Below are positions 33,133 to 45,150 of a stretch of 64,000 nucleotides of DNA, piece after piece; within the stretch, counting starts at the first letter, position 1, and each line of letters starts with the position of its first letter. Under the pieces are notes generated by a model, which ran no database searches, was not told the origin of the DNA, and saw only the letters and a list, made by a program, of their open reading frames with translations. This DNA comes from Pyrenochaeta sp. MPI-SDFR-AT-0127 (lineage: Eukaryota; Ascomycota; Dothideomycetes; Pleosporales; Cucurbitariaceae), in assembly GCA_020747015.1 (NCBI GenBank), contig JAGTJM010000025.1:62001-126000 (forward strand). The letters run 5' to 3'. A program made the translations under genes and the position numbers.

Positions 33133-34369
33133 GCGCATCTTCTCACAGTCGGCCATTGACTCATCTGGTCGATGTTTGGACGGATGGTTCTCTATTCATT
33201 GCGGTGTCGATCTGGACCTCACGAATACCTACCGATACCATGATCATTCGACGGCGTTTTGGAGTTGCGACGGGTTTCTCTGCAAAATGTCCAACATATG
33301 GCGTCATGTCGAAGACAATTGAGGTGCAACAGTTATTGTTTCTAGTCCAATTCAATTCAATCATATAACTTCAACGATTGTCCGCCAACACGCATTCGCT
33401 CTTATTGCTGAAAGTTTGTGTCTTTTCGCCAACCTTGATCAGTTTGGGGAAGTCTCAACAGCATCCCGAATATAGATTAGCCATCAGTTATCAACTTTCA
33501 TTTACCCTATACTCAGATCAGTCAGCGCTCAATAGACATAGTCTATACCATCACAGACCCCTGCCGCGTAGCTTCGAATACACGTAATCTCAAATCACCG
33601 ACATTAGGACTCCAGATGCTCGACATTTATAAACACTAGTACGTATACGCGGCAATAGTACCGTTACACATCAGGAATAAGTTGAATCACCTTTTAATAA
33701 TATTAACTCCGGTTCCTGGTAGTATTGTTGTTGGTGCCGCGGCAACTCAGGTTGCTTCCAGCCTCCGCCCAGCCATCGTGATTGCAGCCGCCTCGGAAGC
33801 AGAGACTAACATCAGGAACTTTGCATCTCACAAATTGCATCTTCTTCGCATCGCATTCTTTCAATTCGAAACTTGAATCCACACTTTTATCATTGCGCCT
33901 ACAATCCACACACCACGTCTGAATCGCATCACCTCCGAGACCTCCGCATCTGCCCCGCAACGCCTGTGATTCCCGTTTCTCGAGGCTACACACGTCATTC
34001 GCTTGCGCCTGCCTTCTCGCCGATTGTACGACGACGCGCAAGGGCTCAAATCACAGCCCTGCGACACCAAGTACTACTCGTTAAAGAGGAATAATAAACA
34101 GAACTCTTCAGAGAAAGGAGGGCGATTGCGACAACGCCAAGTCTAGAGGCTTCTCCGACGGGTAACCGGCACACTGCTCAGGGATAGAAAGCTCTACATC
34201 AGGACCGCAGAGCAGTCGAAATACGCAGAACACTCAAGAACGGCGAATTACTACGAAAAAAGCAAGATCGCAACATCAGGACTGCTTGCCACGCCTGTAA
34301 ACCACGCGCGCAAACAAATCACATCTTCCGCGCATAACTCAGGCAGAAGCACCTTGACCAAAAGACACA
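33133..34369. other. 1.2 kb intergenic region before the four-TM gene
   Basis: GAR1 3' UTR and a long upstream region for the following gene. From about 33850 to 34360 the plus strand is rich in short A/C/G tracts as in a 5' UTR. No upstream exon was found. Confidence 0.45.
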
Positions 34370-35041
34370 ATGGCGCGCGCAGGACATTCAGGGACAGTAG
34401 TAGGCTCAGCAGTAGTAGTGCGAGAGAAGTACTATTGGCCAGACTTACAGTTGAATGTATGGACCATTGTTATGCTGGCAACAGCAGGAACGATATTAGG
34501 AGTAAACGCACAATTCATGCAGATACAAGACCAGATGGGACTCGGTACACCATGGTAGGTCCACTGATACATAGCCCGATCTCAAAGCAACTCAACTAAC
34601 GAACGACACAGGATCATGCCTTACGGTGTCACAGTCGGTGCGCTTGCCATAATCTTCATCATTATCGAAATCGCCTTCATCGCACAACGGAAGCTCCTGC
34701 CTGGCACTATGATGCTCTTATCCTTCATTCTACTTGTTCTCTTCATCGCCGGCATAATCGGAACAGCGATACAACTATTCGCTGGACCAAACATCAACAA
34801 TCAGTGCAATACATACGTCTTCAACGATTCGAGTAATGGGCCAACCATGAATACACTGGCATTTCTGCAGCAGAGGAACATCTGTAAGTTGCAATAAAAT
34901 CGAGCTTCTCGGAATAGAACTAATCTATGAACAGGTCAATGTTGGCAAGCAGTTTTTGCATTCTGGATTGTAGGAAGCGTTTTCCTGGTCTGGATGATGG
35001 TCATGGCGAGCCAAGTCAACTCTAATCAATATGCTGGCTGA
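34370..35041 (+). CDS. Four-transmembrane MARVEL-like membrane protein
   Basis: Exons 34370-34554, 34612-34883 and 34935-35041 join in phase to 187 codons. Four hydrophobic helices are visible: WTIVMLATAGTILGV, VTVGALAIIFIIIEIAFI, MMLLSFILLVLFIAGIIG and FAFWIVGSVFLVWMMVMA. Between helices three and four is a loop of about 40 residues with cysteines (NNQCNTY and ICQCW), probably disulfide-bonded. This pattern is that of MARVEL or tetraspan proteins of fungal plasma membrane or eisosome type. I cannot assign a finer family. Splice sites are consensus (GTAGGT/ACACAG and GTAAGT/GAACAG), so the gene model is firmer than the function. Confidence 0.75.
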
Positions 35042-35908
35042 GCTGGTATCGTCACCTCACGCCAACGAATTGCTTTCTACTCGACTCGCGAGCTTTATTT
35101 TATGATTGTTCATGTACATCTTTTATTGGTCGGGGCTACATATGTGTAAATGAAGGCCATGGGAGAACGGCCTATGGGACATATTTACTGTTTTCTTCAA
35201 CAGCGGCGGCGTTCAGGTATGGTTCACGAGATACCGCAGCATGGAATGGATTGTCTGGGACAGACGACAATATGTTTGTGAGCGAGATATGAATGGTTGC
35301 AATATAGCATTCTGCGGGGTGAACATAGTACGCTCAGAATATTGTTGAAATTGAAGAGGGTTACCTCTTGAAATCTAAAATAGTCATACTACAACGGCAA
35401 ACCTCATCTCCACTTTCACCGCGATATGTAACAAGCATCTACCGTATAGTTCAAAGCTATGTCAGTAACAAACTCCAATTGTGCCAGAAGACAATTTGTC
35501 CGAGTCTCAAAAAGTAGCCCTACAAGTCACAGCGTCATTAAAGTTTCACGAGGGCACCGAACAATGACACGACACACCTGCATCTGCATGCATCTCTCAT
35601 ACTTTTTTGGCCCCAAACACGGCCCGGCGCCCGTCCGCAAAAACACGTGGGCTAAATGGGGGACCATGGCAACCATACCAAAACTAAACAAAAAAAAATA
35701 CCAAGGCTTTTGTGGCTATCAGGGTAATCTCCCTTATCAAGCGCCTTGCGCGGGAGGAAAGAAAATAAAAGGGAAAGGGAAAACCCCCTTGCACATTGCG
35801 GCAAATCAAGAAAATGGGCAAATGGGGCAAATGGGCAATTTCTGGACCGTCAGATAGGGAAACGACAGAAAAGCAGGATTTTTTTATTTTTTCCTTTACG
35901 GTTAACCA

Positions 35909-35925
35909 CCCCCTCCCCCCCCCCC
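35909..35925. repeat. Poly-C tract
   Basis: A C-rich run, broken by single A and T, with 11 uninterrupted C at its end. Confidence 0.9.
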
Positions 35926-36057
35926 TTAGGTGAGAAGTGATCGCTTGCGTGGACTGACTGCATTGGATGTGATACGGCCATTTCGGCTCTTTTGTCCATG
36001 GATCCTCTCCACCCGGGAAGTTAAGTCCGTGAAGTGCGTGGCAGCGCAGTTCTTTCA

Positions 36058-36085
36058 CTCTCTCTCTCTCTCTCTCTTTCTCTCT
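36058..36085. repeat. (CT)n microsatellite
   Basis: About 14 CT units with one TT interruption near the right end. Confidence 0.95.
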
Positions 36086-36856
36086 GGATGAATGTGATGC
36101 CAACATTGAGCAATGGAGAATGGAATAAAGAGAGAAAAGTTTACTTCATTGATGCAAAAAAAAAAACGGTGTGCGTGCGGACAAGGGGCCACACCAACCC
36201 TTTGTCGCTGTTGCCAACAAACGTGGACATGCACGGATGTACCAATATCTATTGTCCCGCCGACAGGTATGCTGGTCATGGTCCATGATTCACCAGCCAC
36301 CGACACTAATCCAGCCTCCCTCCGACCCACATGCGGCGATCATTTAGATTTGCTTACGCCAAGTGCACGTTAGGTCATCGGTATCGAAACAGACGCCTCA
36401 GTCTCGATTGAGGTTTGATTAATACTTTAGCTGCAAGCCACCCCTGTGAACGCTTGTCCAATGATATGTCTCAAAGCCGACGCGAAGCTGGCGCGAAACG
36501 CGTCGGGCAGCTCCTTGGGCGCGTCGCTCGGGGAGGGGAATAAGATGGTCTATTGGATGAGGTGATATGCAGAGGCGAGGAGGGGTAAGTGGCTGGCTGT
36601 AAGTGTAGTGTGGACGTTCGTATGTTCGTACGATGTAGCCTTATGGCCCTTGTCCGCAGAGCAGCTCGTTGGGTAGCGAGGTGGTATAGTGTTGATGAGG
36701 GATGCGAGGTGGCAAGAGTGTTGCGCTGCGGCTGTAGCATGAGGAATGTGGATGCATCGCAGCAATGACGGTCTGGAACATTGACGGAAGTGTTCATGTT
36801 AGATATCCCAAAAGCGGATAACTTGGACTTTGTGCCTTGCTTTGGAAGATCAAGTT

Positions 36857-36885
36857 CGCAGACGCAGACGCAGACGCAGATGCAG
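36857..36885. repeat. GCAGAC hexamer tandem repeat
   Basis: Four copies of GCAGAC, the last with one change to GCAGAT. Confidence 0.85.
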
Positions 36886-37645
36886 TGCAGCCCAGGTGTC
36901 ATGGCATTGAAATGCCGAAGACGCATTGATGATCGTAATGGTCAGTTGAGGCGCACTATCGATTCGCCCTCGGCGATGCCTCCCACTAACGCAATACTGC
37001 TGTCACATTAGCGAACGGGCAGAAACAGGAATATGCAACAATTACTATTTAATGCGTATGATTATTCGCCTATCTAATCTCGTGCCGTGAGATGCACACC
37101 CCGTGCAGGTGTGTACTTCGCTACCTAGTCCAGCTGCAACCCGATCAATGTCCTCCGCAGTGTGATGTGTAATGAAACGTGCTGCGCTGTGCTGATAGCA
37201 AACAAATGAAACTGGGAGACATATAGTACAGTCGCTAAAAGGAGATGCTCGGGCGAGGGTATGCTGGAAGGCGGGTAGTACAGAGCGCTTGCTGTGTTGC
37301 TAGCTCGGACTTCCCGCCGAGGGGTAGCTGAGTGATGGACTCTGAATGAATCAAATCCAGAGCCACCCATGCTGTAATGGAATTTCGAACAAAGGGGTAG
37401 CAATAAGGACAAGCCTCTCATAAGGCTGTGGTAATAGACGATCCAACAAAACCCATGCAAAACGCCACGCTTTTTCGATCAAAAAATATAGAGAAGAAAC
37501 TGTAAGTGTTCGAAGGCGGATACCCACCAATCTGTGTGGCTTGCCATTAGAGGATATGTTGAAAGTCATTGTGTAGTCGTCAATCGTTCCTCTTTTTGTT
37601 TGGGCGGCTAGTAATGTAGTTTTCGCATGGTTGGCGCATATGCTG

Positions 37646-38855
37646 TCACGACACCAGCTCGCCTCCCAAATCCATGCCCAGGCCCTCAACCTTGACGATG
37701 CGGTTGCCTATGCGTGGACTCTCTCCGGGAGGGACGAGGTTGTCGAAGTTGAGACGACGTCTAGCTTCGCGTGTAGCAGCTGGTGTCTTTCCTGCAATTG
37801 GAGTGCGATTCCATGATGCACCGATTTGCGCAGGGCTCGGCGACATGTTCAGAAATTCAGCAAAGTTGAGGTTGGTGGATGGTGTGGCAAGTCCAAAGCC
37901 TGGAAATGGTGCCCCACCTCCAGGTGTCCCCATCATGGATGAGGGTAACGGTGTTGATTTTGATGGTGGGGTGGAAGGAGCGAGCATCTGAGCTTTGGAC
38001 GAGCCTTGTCGGGCAGGTGTTGGTGAGGTGGCTAGGTACATGAGCAGGTTTGCATCCTCCTCGCCAGTCTTGCCCTCACGGGCTGCGCCAGCAGCAGTGA
38101 AACCACTCTGGCGAAGACGAGCTGAGCGAGCAACATCCGGGGGCGGTGTGCGGGGAGCTCTTGGTGGCGACGATCGGAAGTGAGACTTGTTGATCTGGAA
38201 CGAGGTAATTGGAAGGTCTTCATCATCGTCTTCTGATAGCAGGGGCGAGTGCGGGTCGGGCACAGTCGAGGTCTCGGATACAAAGGACAAGCTAGGGACA
38301 TGAGCCCGTCCAAACCGGGCATGTCTACGATGATATACAGGCGAAGACTCGGGTAGTTGGAAATTGTTCTTCCACGAGGCAGCGGCAGTCGTTGATGACC
38401 TCACCTTGTTCCGGGTGTGGTTGCTTGATGCGGGATATACAGTGCGGTCGTATCGAGGCCGCTTGCCCTGGCTGTGGTTGCTAGAGCGGCTCCCTGAGCG
38501 TCGAAGATCATCTGAGAATATGGGGGCAGCGAGTGGGGACGAGTCGAGAACGCTGGGTTGATAGAAGCGCTCGGAGACGCTCGATGCATCCGACATGGTC
38601 TCGTTGCTGGAGCCGGGGCGCTTGCGCTTAAGCTCCACATCGACGACGGGTTCAATGGCATCCAGACTGAGGCTCTCCCAGCCATTCTTGATCTTGACAT
38701 TGGCCAAAGCCAGGCGGTTTTGCAGCGTCCGAGTCATCTACAGCGAGCAATGTCAGCATGGGCGAGCCGAGGGGCCACGGGAGACGAGGGAGATGGACCT
38801 TGGAGACCTGGGCTCGTCGCAGGACTTTGCTGGCCACTTCATCTTGTTCAGCCAT
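37646..38855 (-). CDS. WHI5/NRM1-family G1/S transcriptional repressor
   Basis: Exons 38799-38855 and 37646-38737 give 382 codons. The first intron has a non-ideal donor (GTCCAT), but removing it joins RRAQVSK to MTRTLQNRLALANVKIKNGW. That matches the start of the Whi5/Nrm1 domain, where a basic helix precedes the LSL motif. A long Ser/Pro-rich middle holds many SP and TP sites suited to cyclin-dependent kinase control. A conserved LLMYLATSPTPA block and LNFAEFLNMSPSP follow. Family members bind SBF/MBF transcription factors and block G1/S genes until phosphorylated. The frame continues open to 39092, so a longer N-terminus is possible. The family call rests on two short motifs. Confidence 0.72.
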
Positions 38856-40102
38856 TGTGGGGTTGTCACGGAGAATGGCTCGCAGCGGCGAGGAGAGGTT
38901 GATATGGCCCGGCAGACGTCTTGCGGCGGTTGCAGATGGCGAAACAGCATTCGCCGGGAGCTGAGGTGACGGTCGGCAAGGAATGTGAGGAGAGGTTCGA
39001 AGCGGATTAGCCCAGAATCTTCGCAGCACAGGCCCAATGCGTGTCAGGGCTGCGTGCGAGGAAGTCAAGGCGCTGCTAAGTGCAGGATACAATTAGTAGT
39101 GGACCGTGGCGGGCTCCCGTCCGGCGCTGGAGCCTTGCACAGCAACACGCAAATTGCAGCGTGAGTCTGGCGAGCGGCAGGGGGCGGTGGGTTCTGGCCA
39201 GTGTAATTTACGCCGCTGACTAACACGCCCACGTATTGTTTCCCACCTCAGAACGCCACCATCGTGCCTTATCGCTGCGTTGGAGCCGCAGCCGGGAATT
39301 GCGAGATTCATGAGAGACGTGCAATGCCGTTTCAAGAGAGAGAGACGAGACGTCCAGAGGGTGGATTGCGGAGCCTGATGGTGCAGGCTTGCCTCTGCCC
39401 GTCTGCTGCCCAACAAGCTATTCTAATCGTGCAGTCTGTTCCTTTCTTATCGACAGTCGAACTGCTCCAGGCATGTATCCGTGGCCATCGTGCCCTTGTG
39501 TCTGCTTGCTTCGTAGGGCCAGCGCGCAACGGCAAAGCCGGCGGATTCGGGTCTTGGCAACCAACGTCATTGTTTGAACGCGGAAGTCGCAAAACGATGC
39601 CAGACGCATGCGCATCATCAGTGCGACCCACCGTTTTGTCCATGTTGCTTTTGGGCTCTGCGAGTCACGCACAATTCTGGCAAGTCCAACTGCGTCAGAG
39701 GACATTGCGACACACAGAGCAGCCAGTATCGGAGACGCTTGCCTGCCCTAGCCCATATCGCGCATGCAAGGTCTATCGGCGCCATCCATTCGCGCCATCC
39801 AAGGCAGATCCAATCCACTTTGCTCTCCAACACTTTTTGCTCACGCACTCACCTTTTTCACGCCCAGTATCGTCTGGTTCCACTCGTTTGCTTCTGCCAG
39901 CATAGCCCGCATAGATATTGCCATTGTCGCATTGCCGCATCCTGCACGCACACCTGTTCCCGTACCCATTGTCTCCCACGCTGCATTACGCGTCCTTTGC
40001 ACAGTTTCTATAAGCTCCATATCGCCACCAGTCGTCGTCCAGAATCGCCCATGGGTCTGTAGATTGCCTTGTATACCAGCGCCGTAGCAGCACGATACCG
40101 CC
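38856..40102. promoter_or_regulatory. Divergent promoter region, WHI5-like and zinc protease genes
   Basis: 1.25 kb between outward-facing starts. The half nearest the protease gene is CA- and CT-rich as in fungal 5' UTRs. Frames on both strands at 39264-39905 lack domains. Confidence 0.45.
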
Positions 40103-42615
40103 ATGCCGTCCTTTCTCAACAAACTACACAGAAAAGCTAGTCGAAGCTCCAAAACAATCGGCAACAATGACCACTTGGTTGCAGATGGTCGAGTAAATGG
40201 ACAGAATGGCCACGGCCTGTCACATCGTGTGTCGGCATCCACTCTGAACTCGTCGCAAGTCGCTGAGTCGACGCCATCGACAACTCCCGGCACATCCACA
40301 AGCGGAGAAGTTACGACACAAACCAAAGACCACACCAATGGCCCAACGCCTCTTCCTTCGCGGCCCCAACGCCCGACTGCCGACCCTGTCAAGCGCTACA
40401 GTATGAATGTGAGTGGGTCTGATTCTTTACAGACAACAGCCAGCTGATACAGACCTTCAGGGTTTATCTTCACCAACATCCAACGGATCAAACGGATCGG
40501 TCAATCGGTCTTCGCTACTCGCCCCACGCGTCATCTCGATATCGGATAACTCATGGGTTCGTCTCCCTAGCCCGAAATGTATAACTCACTGACTTTGGGC
40601 AGGTACATCAGCCACTTCTGCTGATATTCGGTCAAGTTGGCGAATCAACTCATAAACCGCTGGACGGCACGATTACGGTTAACCACCATCAAGGCCGCTT
40701 CCCATCTACTTGCTGGCCCGTCAACGATTCATATTTCAAAGCTTTGGTGCATCTAGAACCCGGTTGGAATCGCGTTCGGCTGGACTTTGCTTCGCCCAAG
40801 GTGTCCTCAGGCAACACCTCTATACCAGCTCACGCCTCCTTCATCAATATCAACTACCTGCCTCTCTCACACTCTCCACCTCTCCAGCTTGCCATCATCC
40901 TTGGGAGCGATTCCCCAGGTACGTACGATGCACCGCCGGAACGTATGCAGCGAGAAGGCAATGGGTTAGATCTCGCAATAAGGAAGTTTCGAATGGCTGC
41001 CTACCTTTGGCAGGCTTTTACAGGCGAGCAGATGAAGCGATATGGTTTCGGTAGACGCTGCTTCCGGTTCGAGGACGCTTGGGAACCAGGAACACTTAGC
41101 TACCAGGATTGGGATTCCAACCAATATCGGACACAGGCGAAGATCCATGTCATCCGTTCGAAACGAACCGTTGCAGAAATTCGGGACCTACAACGTGCCC
41201 AGCAGTATGGACCAGGGACAAAGAAGGGCGAGCTGTTCGATTTTGCTCTAGAAGCCTGCAGAGACTATTTTCAGATTAGGCCAGGTCAAAAACACTACGT
41301 ATCTTGCCTGTTCATTGACTCGCAATGGGACGCGAAGGAGAAGACGATACGAGGGCATGCAGCTCTAGGTGGTGGTACGGGCGACCTGCAGATAGGCATA
41401 TTCGGATCTCACGCACTTCATAGCTACCCATCGAGCATTGAAGAGGTTTTCCAGGCGTTCCAGGACTGCACACGTACTGATACGGCTTTTGTTGCAAACG
41501 ATTGCAATGAGTCCGGAAGCAATTGGGAGACCGCGAACATTGGAATTGGCGCTCATCTTCATGAGACTGGCCATCTATTTGGCTGCCCTCACCAAGAATC
41601 TGGTATCATGCTACGCGACTACGTTACGTTCAATCGCACCTTTACCTGCCGAGAATCGTATTCGACTCGTACCAAATCCCCCGGCCAACGGTTGATCCTA
41701 CCAAATGATGAGTGCAGATGGCACAAGCTCGATGTACTACGTTTCCGATTCCATCCGTGCTTCCGGATCCCCATCGACCATCCGAGTGGTGTAAGTGAAG
41801 ATGGTAGTGTGCAAGTCTGGACGGTCGACAGCGGCCAAGGCGGTGTGATTGCAACATCGAAGTCAGGTATCGCCTGGATCGAACTGTACCCAGAGGGAGA
41901 TGATGTTTGCCACTATTGGAAGGAGTTTGCCGAAACGGATAATCAGTATCCAAGACAAATTACACTAGATGAGGCCACCCTTCGTGCACTCATGCCCAAG
42001 GAGAAGCAGAAGGCACGATTGAAAGTCGAGGTTTTTTCAGCAGGTGGAGGCAGTCACGTTGTTGAAGACTTCAGCCATCTCGCGAACCAAAAACTGGCTC
42101 GCGTCAAACTTCCCGATGGTCGATGGGGCTATCGCGGCAGCAAGTTGGGCTACTCACAGATGGAGGGCTCTCAGCCGGAAGAGATTATTCTTGAGAACGC
42201 GTACATCCAGACGAAACTGCTGCTAAGTGTTAAAGTGTATCACGGTTTTGCTATAGACGGCCTCGAGTTCATATACGAAGATTCAACTAGCCAGCTCTTT
42301 GGCAAGCGAGGAGGCAGTACTTCGGACTTTCCGTTGGACACACGAAAAGGGGAGCTTATATTGGGCTTTGCTCTGCGTGCAGGGCTATGGATTGATGGCA
42401 TTCAAATATTGACCAACTTGGGAAGGAGAAGTGAGTGGTTTGGAAACGCCAGTGGTGGCAGCGGGTAAGTTGCGCGGTTCATGATACTAGTACTATGGGT
42501 CAGAGTTAACGTTTCTAGGCACACACTCATTCCACCTCGCGGCTACACTATCGGCGGCATATCAGGATCCTGTGCCAACTGGCTTGATGGGTTCTCGCTG
42601 ATCATTACACGGTGA
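40103..42615 (+). CDS. Metzincin-type zinc metalloprotease (YIL108W-like) with C-terminal jacalin-like lectin domain
   Basis: Exons 40103-40408, 40461-40556, 40603-42464 and 42519-42615 join to 786 codons. The first 130 residues are low-complexity. The protease part contains HETGHLFGCPH at about 454-464, a complete HExxHxxGxxH zinc site, in the context GIGAHLHETGHLFGCPHQES. This matches the putative zinc metalloprotease family named after yeast YIL108W. From about residue 645 a jacalin-like lectin fold is visible: GKRGGSTSDFPLDTRKGELI, LRAGLWIDGIQILTN and, in the last exon, GGISGSCANWLDGFSLI. No signal peptide is seen, so it is probably cytosolic. Substrate and biological role are unknown. 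The last exon completes the lectin domain, which supports its splice site. Confidence 0.9.
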
Positions 42616-43468
42616 TGAGCCCACTCACGAGTTTCCCTGTCCCTAACCTGTCCGTACATGATCCGGGCACCTCTCCGCATTCCTGTCCGGACTGTTTCAT
42701 CGTCCACCTTTGGCTCAAAGCGTCCGTTATTGCCCATGTAGCAACGCAGGCGTCGTGTATAGATACCCATCGACTTTCGAATTTGTCTGGACAGTCGAAC
42801 AAACATGTTGGCCTGTCGCCATACTTGGACATTTTATTTGCGCGGATGCATCACCTACCAGCACACTTCTCCCTTTGGACAGCTGACGCACAATTTAGTT
42901 GTCAGCACCACTTGTGGCCCGGCTAACCATGTCGTGGTAGCCTCGCTGACAGCTCATAATTCCCACCAGAACTTATTGTTCAGAAAGAGGGGGGTAGTGC
43001 TGTAACGGTATGGGAGGTACCAATGTCCAACTTCTTGTACATGTAACAATTGAGTAGGCCCCGGTATAGGCGTCTCAAATAATTAAATAGCATTTCATCA
43101 CTTCCTTTTTTGATTCTTCATGGTGATTGAGGTGCTTCGAGAATGTCAGTCCCAGTCGATCTTGGCTACTCATTCTTGTCCTCGCAACATGAACTCCACT
43201 TGCACGCACATCTAGAATCACCATGGGGGATGCGTGTTGGCTGATAATAGGGTATCATCATATTTAGTACGCCCGGTAATCGGTTATAGCATCGTTATAA
43301 TATTTAACAGCAATACCAATCCCAAGACGAATATCTCTTTCGCACAAGCGAGCATATAGCGCTCACCAGTCTCTACCATTGCATTCCTTTCCTACATATT
43401 GCTAGTCCCTTCGCCTGCATTTTTTTTCTCGGGGTAAAAAAAAAAGAGTCTCGATAACAAGCAGTAAT
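42616..43468. other. Convergent intergenic region
   Basis: 850 bases between the protease and PSS1 3' ends. A run of T and of A lies near 43420-43446. No gene recognised. Confidence 0.5.
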
Positions 43469-44480
43469 CTACGGCTTGGGAATATGGATTGTCTTGCTGA
43501 CCATCAAACAACCATGCAGGACAAACATAGCAACGACGGGGTGGAACTCAAAGACCGTGCCTTGGAGCCACAAGCCCAGCGGTATCTGCTCGAGCGTCCA
43601 GCCCTTGTAGACCCAGTATGCCATGACCTGGACGAGCAGGAGCGACATGGGGATCGGGGTGCCTTCAAAGTATTGGCTCTTGCCCGTGGCGTCTTTGGGG
43701 AGCATGGCGACGGTTACGTTGAAGCGGGCGAGTCGTGTTAGGCCGCATAGGACGAAGAAGGAGAGGAGGATGTGGTCGAGTGGCGTGCGGATACCGAGGG
43801 AGAAAGCAGCAGCGGCTGGGGAAACGCCAAAGGAAACCTAGATGTAAATATCAGTCTCAACTCTCATCCTCAAGAATTCGTTCTTCTTTGCCCCCCATTC
43901 TTTACGAAAATGCGCCCATAGAATGACCACGAGAGTTATGAAAGCATAGCAGGGGGAAGAAAGACTTACAAGATCCGCGAGCGAGTCCAACTCCTGCCCC
44001 ATCAAACTAGCCTTCTTCCTCCACCTCGCAACCTTTCCATCCATGAAGTCGAAAAACAGGCCTAGAGGAATGAAGCCGAGTGCCCAGTAGAGATTTGTAT
44101 AGTTGTGCGGGTCATCTTGGATGCAATAGCGGAGCGACGAGAAGACGGACATGACGCCGCAAAAGCCTATATGGCGGGTTAGCTATGGTGTTCTCATGGC
44201 GACTGCGACGCTGAAGCGCTGAGCAGGGAGGGGGAGCGGGGAAAGATTGTGTACCATTCAGCTCGGTGATGAAGTCTGCGGCATGCAGGGCGCGGAAGAG
44301 GGAGAAGTGGCCTGCTTCCTGGGATAGGAGACGGGCTTGCTTGTCTTGCGCTGCGGCCATGTTAGTTGCTTGTTTCTTTCAAATCTGTATAGCTTTTTGA
44401 TTCTGCAACGCACTCTGGTCCTTGGCCGGGGGAGCAGTGTCCTTTGGCCCTTCAGGCGCGCCATTTCTTCGTTGTGACAT
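43469..44480 (-). CDS. CHO1: CDP-diacylglycerol--serine O-phosphatidyltransferase (phosphatidylserine synthase)
   Basis: Exons 44414-44480, 44255-44350, 43970-44166 and 43469-43837 join to 242 codons. The first intron has GTGCGT, a CTAAC branch point and GCAG. The third is 132 bases, the longest in the gene. The CDP-alcohol phosphotransferase signature [19 protein letters not shown], followed by SLAD, spans exon 3 and holds the metal-binding aspartates and the Gly. Hydrophobic helices flank it ([44 protein letters not shown]). The enzyme joins serine to CDP-diacylglycerol in the ER and feeds phosphatidylethanolamine and phosphatidylcholine synthesis. Length is close to the 276-residue yeast Cho1. 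Its neighbour LCB1 also consumes serine. Confidence 0.93.
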
Positions 44481-45150
44481 GGTTTCCGGGGACGGGTCGA
44501 GGAAACTTCAGGTGTGTCGGTGTGCAAAGCAGGAACGAGGAATTTGGTAGTAGCGGAAGAAGAAAAGAACAAAGGTTTTTCCAGCGGTAAGCGGAAGAAA
44601 GCTTGGTGTGTGTGCTCTTCTTTTGGCCGATATGGGAGAGTGGGCGCGCAAGCTACGGAGGCTGGTGACGTTAGTCTGCAATTCAAGTTTGGCGAGAACG
44701 TCATCCTGCGCTGCTGCGCTTGCACCGCTCGCCGCCAGCCACACTTCGCGTTTAGTAATGCCTGGCTTCAGCAGTGTGATTTGCCAAGATGCTCCCGCCC
44801 GGCAGTTGGCTTGCATGGGCAAGCATGTCTTGCCGCACTCGATGGGTTTGTTTGTAACCTGTCTTGGGAGATCCAGGCACTGGATAAAAGGTGCTTGCGG
44901 CTTTCCGTCTGTCTCTGCCTGCATATTGGTGTCGCAGATGCTGACTGCCCGTGACGTGAAGATTATGCATTACAGAAAGTATCTATTATATAGCAACAAG
45001 TACATCCAACAAGGAGAAGAAGAAGTCCTCCAACAAGCGCAAACTCGAAGGAAGGGAAATGTGCTGCGAATCACCCGTCAATTGAAGAACGCCGTCACCC
45101 ATGCAATGCCCTCAGTCCAGCGTAATGCCTCCAACGCTCGATTGCCATGT
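44481..45150. other. Upstream region of CHO1 / 3' side of LCB1
   Basis: 670 bases between two leftward genes. Plus-strand frames here (44514-44954, 44608-45318) are antisense noise without domains. No site assigned. Confidence 0.5.

Larger units (their letters stand above)
35042..37645. other. 2.6 kb convergent intergenic region full of simple repeats
   Basis: Two 3' ends face each other here, yet the gap is long. It carries purine tracts (35740-35790), a tandem AAATGGGGC-like repeat, poly-C, (CT)n, poly-A and a GCAGAC repeat. Frames such as 36471-36926 are repeat-driven and not called. A non-coding RNA cannot be excluded from sequence. Confidence 0.45.

Noticed and set aside
36471..36926. 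A 151-codon minus-strand frame
   Set aside because: Its start is made by the GCAGAC repeat (a run of CV residues) and the rest is Ser/Pro/Arg noise.
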